This document shows positions 58,900 through 64,000 of a stretch of 64,000 nt of DNA, piece by piece. Below the pieces are notes generated by a model. The model worked only from the letters and a program-made list of their open reading frames with translations, had not been told where the DNA came from and ran no database searches. The DNA is from JAVBJV01 sp031555315 (lineage in GTDB: Bacteria; Pseudomonadota; Alphaproteobacteria; Acetobacterales; Acetobacteraceae). Made by a program: the position numbers and the translations under genes. The first letter of the stretch is position 1, and every line of letters starts with the position of its first letter. The stretch is taken from positions 1 to 64,000 of the forward strand of contig JAVBUO010000020.1 of NCBI GenBank assembly GCA_031555315.1, given 5' to 3'.

Positions 58900-61773
58900 A
58901 TGGCTGGTGTAGATATTCTTGCAACCGCGCTGAACGGCGGAAATGCGGCGTTTATTGCAGACGCGTATGCAAAATGGGTGCAGAATCCCGCCAGTGTCGA
59001 CCTCAGTTTCGCGGAAATCTTCTCGGCCCTGAACGACGAGGCGCATGCGGTACTGAGCGATGCGTCGGGTGCATCCTGGGCGCCACGGCGCTTCGACGTC
59101 GCACAGCCGGAACCCGCACAGGCGCGCGGCAAGGCCGCCAAGGCCGATGGCGCCAGCGCCGAGCAGGTGCGTGCGGCGACCCTCGATTCGATCCGCGCGC
59201 TGATGCTGATCCGTGCCTATCGCGTGCGCGGCCATCTGGAGGCCGACCTCGACCCGCTGCACCTGACCGTGCCGAAGGCGCATCCCGAACTCGATCCGGC
59301 GACCTATGGCTTCACGGAAGCCGACATGGACCGCCCGATCTTCATCGACATGGTGCTGGGCCGCGAGACCGCCACACTGCGCGAGATCGTCGCCACGCTG
59401 CGCGCGACGTATTGCGGGCCGGTCGGGGCCGAATTCATGCATATTCAGGATCCCGACCAGAAATCCTGGGTCCAGCGCCGCCTCGAAGGCGCGCCATGGC
59501 AGAATCGTTTCGATAATGCGGCCAAGGCGCGCATCCTCTGGCATCTGACCAAGGCGGAAGGGTTCGAGACGTTCTGCGCGAAGAAATTCGTCGGCACCAA
59601 ACGCTTCGGTCTGGAAGGCGGCGAGACGACGATCCCGGCGGTGCACGCGATGATCGAGGCGGCGGCGCGGGCCGGGGTGAAGGAAATCGCCATCGGCATG
59701 CCGCATCGCGGACGGTTGAACATGCTGGTCAACGTGGTGAAGAAGTCGTTCACGGCGGTGTTCAGCGAATTCGGCGGCGAAAGCTTCAAGCCCGAGGACG
59801 TGCAGGGATCGGGCGACGTCAAATATCATCTGGGCACCTCGGTCGATGCCGATATCGACGGGCAGATCGTGCATATCTCGCTGCAACCCAACCCCAGTCA
59901 TCTGGAAGTGGTGGACCCGGTGGTGGTCGGCAAGATCCGCGCCCGTCAGGACAAGATGGGCGACGTCAAGGAACGCCGTTCGGCGATGGCGATCCAGATG
60001 CACGGCGACGCGGCGTTCGCGGGCCAGGGCGTGGTCTATGAAACGCTGGCGATGAGCCAGCTGATCGGCTATCGCACCGGCGGGTCGGTGCATGTCGTGG
60101 TCAACAACCAGATCGGCTTCACCACCGTGCCGCTGCATGCGTTCTCGGGCCTTTATTGCACCGACGTCGCGAAGGCGATCCAGACGCTGATCCTGCACGT
60201 CAACGGCGACGATCCGGAAGCCGTGGTGTTCTGCGCCGAAATGGCCACCGACTTCCGTATGGAATTCGGCTGCGACGTGGTGCTCGATATCGTCTGCTAT
60301 CGCCGCCACGGCCACAACGAATCCGACGAACCGGCGTTCACGCAGCCGATCATGTACAAGGCGATCCGCGAGCAGAAGACCACGCTGGTGTCCTATGCCG
60401 CGCGTCTGGCCGCCGAAGGTATCGTCACCGCCGAGGAAAGTGCGGCGATGGTCGAGAACTTCAACGCGACGCTGGAAGACGCCTATCAGGCCGCCGCGAC
60501 GTTCAAGCCCAACAAGGCCGACTGGCTGGAAGGGCACTGGGCCGGCATGACGGCGGTCAAGTCGGTGGACGAGGTCAGCGAGAAGACCGGCCTCGAAGCC
60601 GCAACGCTGCAGGAGATCGGCAAGGCGCTGGCCAGCGTGCCGTCCGACTTCAACGTGAACTCCAAGATCGCGCGTCAGCTCGAAGCCAAGCAGACGATGA
60701 TGAAGACCGGCGAGGGGATCGACTGGGCGACGGGCGAGGCGCTGGCGTTCGGTTCGCTGCTGCTGGACGGCAAGCGCGTGCGTCTGTCGGGCGAAGACTG
60801 CCAGCGCGGCACGTTCAGTCACCGCCACGCGGTGCTGATCGATCAGGCCAACCAGAATGAATACACGCCGCTGAACAATATCCGCACCACGCCGGGCGCG
60901 CAGGCGCGGATCGAGGTCTATAACTCGCTGCTTTCCGAAGTGGGGGTGCTGGGCTTCGAATACGGTTATTCGCTGGCCGATCCCAACACGCTGGTGCTGT
61001 GGGAAGGCCAGTTCGGCGACTTCGCCAACGGCGCGCAGGTGATCATCGACCAGTTCATCGCTTCGGGCGAAACCAAGTGGCTGCGCATGTCGGGGCTGGT
61101 GCTGCTGCTGCCGCACGGGCACGAAGGGCAGGGGCCGGAACATTCGTCAGCGCGGCTGGAACGCTATCTGCAACTGTCCGCCGAAGACAACTGGGCAGTG
61201 TGCAACATCACCACGCCTGCCAACTATTTCCACGCACTGCGCCGGCAGATGGTGCGCAGCTATCGCAAGCCGCTGGTCGTGATGTCGCCGAAATCGCTGC
61301 TGCGGCACAAGCTGGCGGTCTCCACACTGGCCGAATTCAAGGCCGGTACCAGCTTCCAGTGCGTGCTGCCCGAAACCGACAAGCTAGCCACGGCCGACAA
61401 GGTGAAGCGCGTCGTGCTGTGCAGCGGCAAGGTGTATTACGACCTGCTGGCCGAACGCCGCGAAAAGGGTGTGCAGGACATCGCCATCGTGCGTGTCGAA
61501 CAGCTCTATCCGTTCCCGGCGAAGGCGCTGGCGAAGGTGCTGGCGCCGTATGCCAACGCCGAAGTGGTGTGGTGCCAGGAAGAACCGCGCAACATGGGGG
61601 CGTGGCATTTCATCGACCGGCGGATCGAGGACATGCTGGCCGGCATGAAGATCAAGGCGAAGCGCCCGAGCTATGTCGGGCGCGAGGATGCGGCAAGCCC
61701 GGCGACGGGTCTTGCCAAGGTGCATGCGGCACAGCAAACCAAGCTGGTTCGGGAAGCGCTGCTTCTCGGCTGA
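58900..61773 (+). CDS. sucA: 2-oxoglutarate dehydrogenase E1 component
   Basis: 957 residues. An N-terminal segment AKWVQNPASVDLSFAEIF, then RVRGHLEADLDPL, HRGRLNMLVNVVKKSFTAVF, the TPP region QMHGDAAFAGQGVVYETLAM with YRTGGSVHVVVNNQIGFTT, and CYRRHGHNESDEPAFTQP. The C-terminal domain has LPHGHEGQGPEHSSARLERY. It decarboxylates 2-oxoglutarate with TPP and succinylates the SucB lipoyl group. AAGGGGG is 8 bases upstream of the ATG. Confidence 0.97.
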   Translation: MAGVDILATALNGGNAAFIADAYAKWVQNPASVDLSFAEIFSALNDEAHAVLSDASGASWAPRRFDVAQPEPAQARGKAAKADGASAEQVRAATLDSIRALMLIRAYRVRGHLEADLDPLHLTVPKAHPELDPATYGFTEADMDRPIFIDMVLGRETATLREIVATLRATYCGPVGAEFMHIQDPDQKSWVQRRLEGAPWQNRFDNAAKARILWHLTKAEGFETFCAKKFVGTKRFGLEGGETTIPAVHAMIEAAARAGVKEIAIGMPHRGRLNMLVNVVKKSFTAVFSEFGGESFKPEDVQGSGDVKYHLGTSVDADIDGQIVHISLQPNPSHLEVVDPVVVGKIRARQDKMGDVKERRSAMAIQMHGDAAFAGQGVVYETLAMSQLIGYRTGGSVHVVVNNQIGFTTVPLHAFSGLYCTDVAKAIQTLILHVNGDDPEAVVFCAEMATDFRMEFGCDVVLDIVCYRRHGHNESDEPAFTQPIMYKAIREQKTTLVSYAARLAAEGIVTAEESAAMVENFNATLEDAYQAAATFKPNKADWLEGHWAGMTAVKSVDEVSEKTGLEAATLQEIGKALASVPSDFNVNSKIARQLEAKQTMMKTGEGIDWATGEALAFGSLLLDGKRVRLSGEDCQRGTFSHRHAVLIDQANQNEYTPLNNIRTTPGAQARIEVYNSLLSEVGVLGFEYGYSLADPNTLVLWEGQFGDFANGAQVIIDQFIASGETKWLRMSGLVLLLPHGHEGQGPEHSSARLERYLQLSAEDNWAVCNITTPANYFHALRRQMVRSYRKPLVVMSPKSLLRHKLAVSTLAEFKAGTSFQCVLPETDKLATADKVKRVVLCSGKVYYDLLAERREKGVQDIAIVRVEQLYPFPAKALAKVLAPYANAEVVWCQEEPRNMGAWHFIDRRIEDMLAGMKIKAKRPSYVGREDAASPATGLAKVHAAQQTKLVREALLLG

Positions 61774-61802
61774 ATTCTGGATCAAGGACGGAAGGACGGC
61801 CG

Positions 61803-63023
61803 ATGGCCATCGAGATCAAAGTCCCGACACTGGGCGAAAGTGTAAGCAGCGCAACGGTTGCGCGGTGGCTGAAGAAGGCCGGCGAGGCGGTGAAGGCCGA
61901 CGAACCGCTGGTCGAACTGGAAACCGACAAGGTGACGGTCGAGGTCAACGCGCCGTCGAGCGGCACGCTGAGCGACATCGTCGCTGCGGAGGGCGCCGAG
62001 GTCGAGGTCGGGGCGGTGCTGGGCATCGTGGCGGCGGGATCCGGCGCGGGGGCCGAAAAGCGCGCGGCGGCGAACCCGCCGGCGGGGGTGACACGTCCGG
62101 CCACACCCACCGGCCCGGTGGCGCGTCCGGCGGCGGTGCCGGCGGCGGCGTTCCCGGCGGCCCAGAAGATGATGACCGAAGCGGGCGTTTCCGCCGATCA
62201 GGTCGGCGCCGGTTCTGGCAAGGGCGGGCGCGTGACGAAGGGCGACGTACAGGCGTTCCTTGCCCAGCCGCAGACGGCGGCGGCGCCGGTGGCGGCGGCC
62301 AAGACGGCGCGCGGCCTGGAGGGTGGCGAGGAACGCGTGCGCATGACGCGCCTGCGCCTGACCATCGCGCGCCGGCTGAAGGAAGCGCAGAACAACGCGG
62401 CGATGCTGACCACCTTCAACGAGGTGGACATGTCGGCGGTGATGGCGCTGCGCGCCGAGTACAAGGACGCCTTCGAGAAGAAGCACAACGGCGTGCGTCT
62501 GGGCTTCATGGGCGTGTTCGTGAAGGCGTGCGTCGCGGCGCTGAAGGAATTCCCGGCGGTGAACGCCGAGATCGACGGCGACGACGTGATCTACAAGCAT
62601 TTCGTGCACATGGGCATCGCGGTGGGCGGCCCGAACGGGCTGGTGGTGCCGGTGCTGCGTCATGCCGACGAGATGTCGCTGATGCAGATCGAAGCCAGCA
62701 TCGCCGATTTCGGGCGGCGCGCGCGTGACGGTTCGCTGAAGATCGAGGAACTGTCGGGCGGCACGTTCAGCATTACCAACGGCGGTGTGTATGGTTCGCT
62801 GATGTCGACGCCGATCCTGAACCCGCCGCAGTCCGGCATTCTGGGCATGCACAAGATCCAGGAACGCCCGATGGTGGTCGGCGGCAAGGTCGAGGTGCGG
62901 CCGATGATGTATCTGGCGGTGTCCTACGACCACCGCATCGTCGACGGCAAGGAAGCGGTATCGTTCCTGGTCCGCGTGAAGGAATGCGTGGAAGACCCGC
63001 GCCGTCTGCTGCTCGGCCTTTGA
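61803..63023 (+). CDS. sucB: Dihydrolipoamide succinyltransferase E2 component
   Basis: 406 residues from the ATG at 61803. Lipoyl domain with Lys43 in VELETDKVTVEVNAPSSGTL, a Pro/Ala linker, peripheral subunit-binding domain (AAQKMMTEAGVSADQVGAGS, GKGGRVTKGDVQAFL), and catalytic domain with RMTRLRLTIARRLKEAQNNA and YDHRIVDGKEAVSFL. It transfers succinyl to CoA. A terminator separates it from lpd. Confidence 0.97.
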   Translation: MAIEIKVPTLGESVSSATVARWLKKAGEAVKADEPLVELETDKVTVEVNAPSSGTLSDIVAAEGAEVEVGAVLGIVAAGSGAGAEKRAAANPPAGVTRPATPTGPVARPAAVPAAAFPAAQKMMTEAGVSADQVGAGSGKGGRVTKGDVQAFLAQPQTAAAPVAAAKTARGLEGGEERVRMTRLRLTIARRLKEAQNNAAMLTTFNEVDMSAVMALRAEYKDAFEKKHNGVRLGFMGVFVKACVAALKEFPAVNAEIDGDDVIYKHFVHMGIAVGGPNGLVVPVLRHADEMSLMQIEASIADFGRRARDGSLKIEELSGGTFSITNGGVYGSLMSTPILNPPQSGILGMHKIQERPMVVGGKVEVRPMMYLAVSYDHRIVDGKEAVSFLVRVKECVEDPRRLLLGL

Positions 63024-63034
63024 GACATTAAGCT

Positions 63035-63062
63035 ACGGGCGGTCTGCGGGCCGCCCGTTTTC
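63035..63062 (+). terminator. Terminator between sucB and lpd
   Basis: ACGGGCGG (63035-63042) pairs with CCGCCCGT (63051-63058), followed by TTTC. It would lower or separate lpd expression. Confidence 0.7.
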
Positions 63063-63096
63063 GCATGATTGTAAACAAGAAGACGAGGAATCAGCC

Positions 63097-64000
63097 ATGA
63101 GCGATTCTTTTGACGTCATCGTCATCGGCGCCGGTCCCGGCGGATATGTGGCGGCCATTCGTGCCGCGCAGCTGGGTATGAAAGTCGCCTGCGTGGAAAA
63201 GCGCGAAACGCTGGGTGGCACGTGCCTGAACGTCGGGTGCATTCCGTCCAAGGCATTGCTGGTGTCGTCGGAAAAATTCCACGAGGCGTCGCACGAACTG
63301 GCGGCGCACGGGGTGGGCGTGGCGGACGTGAAGCTCGATCTGGCGAAGATGCAGGCGCGCAAGGCCGAGGTCGTGTCGGCCAACGTCAAGGGTGTGGAAT
63401 TCCTGTTCAAGAAGAACAAGGTCACCTGGCTGAAGGGCGCGGGCAGGATCACCGCGCCGGGCAAGGTCGATGTGGCGGGCAAGGTCTACGAAGCGAAGAA
63501 CATCATCATCGCCACCGGGTCTGAAAGCATGCCGTTGACCGGCGTCGATGTGGACGAAAAGCAGATCGTCACCTCGACCGGCGGGTTGGAGCTCGACAAG
63601 GTGCCCGGCCATCTGGTGGTGATCGGCGGCGGAGTGATCGGGCTGGAGCTCGGCTCGGTGTGGATGCGTCTGGGCGCGCAGGTGACGGTGGTGGAATTCC
63701 TCGACCGTCTGGTGCCGGGCATGGATGGTGAAATCGCCAAACAGTTCGAACGCACGCTGTCCAAACAGGGCATGAAGTTCAAGCTCGGCTCGAAAGTGAC
63801 CGGCGCGAAGCAGGGCAAGGACGGCGTGACGCTGAGCGTGGAACCCGCCAAGGGGGGCGCCGCGGAAACGCTGAAGGCCGATGTGGTGCTGCTGGCGATC
63901 GGCCGGCGCGCCTACACGGAAGGGTTGGGGCTGAAGGAAGTCGGCGTTGAAACCGACGAGCGCGGCCGCGTGAAGACCGATGCACATTTCGCGACCAGTG
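63097..64000 (+). CDS. lpd: Dihydrolipoamide dehydrogenase E3 (truncated by window end)
   Basis: The first 301 codons are present. FAD-binding VIVIGAGPGGYVAAIRAAQL, redox disulfide GGTCLNVGCIPSKALL, IIATGSESMPLTGVDVDEKQ, and NAD-binding LVVIGGGVIGLELGSVWMRL. E3 reoxidises lipoyl groups of the 2-oxoglutarate and other dehydrogenase complexes. GAGGAA lies upstream. The dimerisation domain lies outside the window. Confidence 0.95.
   Translation, partial: MSDSFDVIVIGAGPGGYVAAIRAAQLGMKVACVEKRETLGGTCLNVGCIPSKALLVSSEKFHEASHELAAHGVGVADVKLDLAKMQARKAEVVSANVKGVEFLFKKNKVTWLKGAGRITAPGKVDVAGKVYEAKNIIIATGSESMPLTGVDVDEKQIVTSTGGLELDKVPGHLVVIGGGVIGLELGSVWMRLGAQVTVVEFLDRLVPGMDGEIAKQFERTLSKQGMKFKLGSKVTGAKQGKDGVTLSVEPAKGGAAETLKADVVLLAIGRRAYTEGLGLKEVGVETDERGRVKTDAHFATS

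Noticed and set aside
1..64000. tRNA, rRNA, insertion sequence or prophage genes
   Set aside because: Reading for T-loop-like motifs, transposase or integrase motifs and terminal inverted repeats gave nothing convincing; only the SRP RNA was supported. A covariance-model scan would be decisive.

Overview
The window is high-GC DNA from an alphaproteobacterium, most likely a member of the Acetobacteraceae. The evidence is gene order typical of alphaproteobacteria (DUF1674-htpX-rsmB-heparinase-purH, mdh-sucC-sucD-sucA-sucB-lpd, pckA next to chvI-chvG, recR-ybaB-dnaX-SRP RNA). The assignment to family is inference. The complete sdh, sucAB and sucCD sets indicate a full oxidative TCA cycle.

Layout. 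1-10015: a type I-C CRISPR-Cas system on the minus strand. Read 5'->3' on that strand the order is cas3, cas5c, cas8c (with an internal cas11c start), cas7, cas4, cas1, cas2, leader, array. The array shows 30 spacers and runs off the left edge. 10405-13442: five small secreted proteins, four of them clear paralogues sharing two cysteines. 13474-25720: housekeeping and envelope block (DUF1674/SdhAF4-like, membrane protein, htpX, GT39-type transferase, rsmB, rpe, heparinase II/III, GT4, a RES/Xre toxin-antitoxin pair, purH, rmuC). 25793-30310: solute-binding proteins and a class III aminotransferase. 30470-31700: a duplicated module, each copy with a near-identical promoter, a short peptide gene with a double-glycine-type leader, and a downstream hairpin; this is the best candidate here for an undescribed secreted-peptide system. 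31962-34910: recR, ybaB, dnaX and the SRP RNA. 35118-41000: nudC, small lipoprotein, GNAT, GST, gshB, SirB1-like and a 2-hydroxyacid dehydrogenase.

41026-46423: pckA with an intrinsic-terminator-like hairpin in its 5' leader, a HugZ-like protein, the ChvI/ChvG two-component system and an RlpA-like lipoprotein. 46718-50289: sdhCDAB. 50426-53522: a 27-residue lipoprotein, a DoxX-like protein, a three-gene overlapping set containing two Cys-rich lipoproteins, and zapE. A 30-bp sequence at 51353 recurs in inverted orientation at 53580 (28/30 identical), bracketing the three overlapping genes and zapE. 53683-64000: DUF900 hydrolase, mdh, sucCD, a small membrane protein, sucA, sucB and the start of lpd.

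How the genes fit together. The Cas genes and array form a self-contained adaptive immune locus with adaptation (Cas1/2/4), crRNA processing (Cas5c), Cascade (Cas5/7/8/11) and nuclease (Cas3). The right third encodes contiguous TCA steps from 2-oxoglutarate to fumarate and malate to oxaloacetate, with PEP carboxykinase for gluconeogenesis. All functional calls rest on motif recognition and context; no database search was run.
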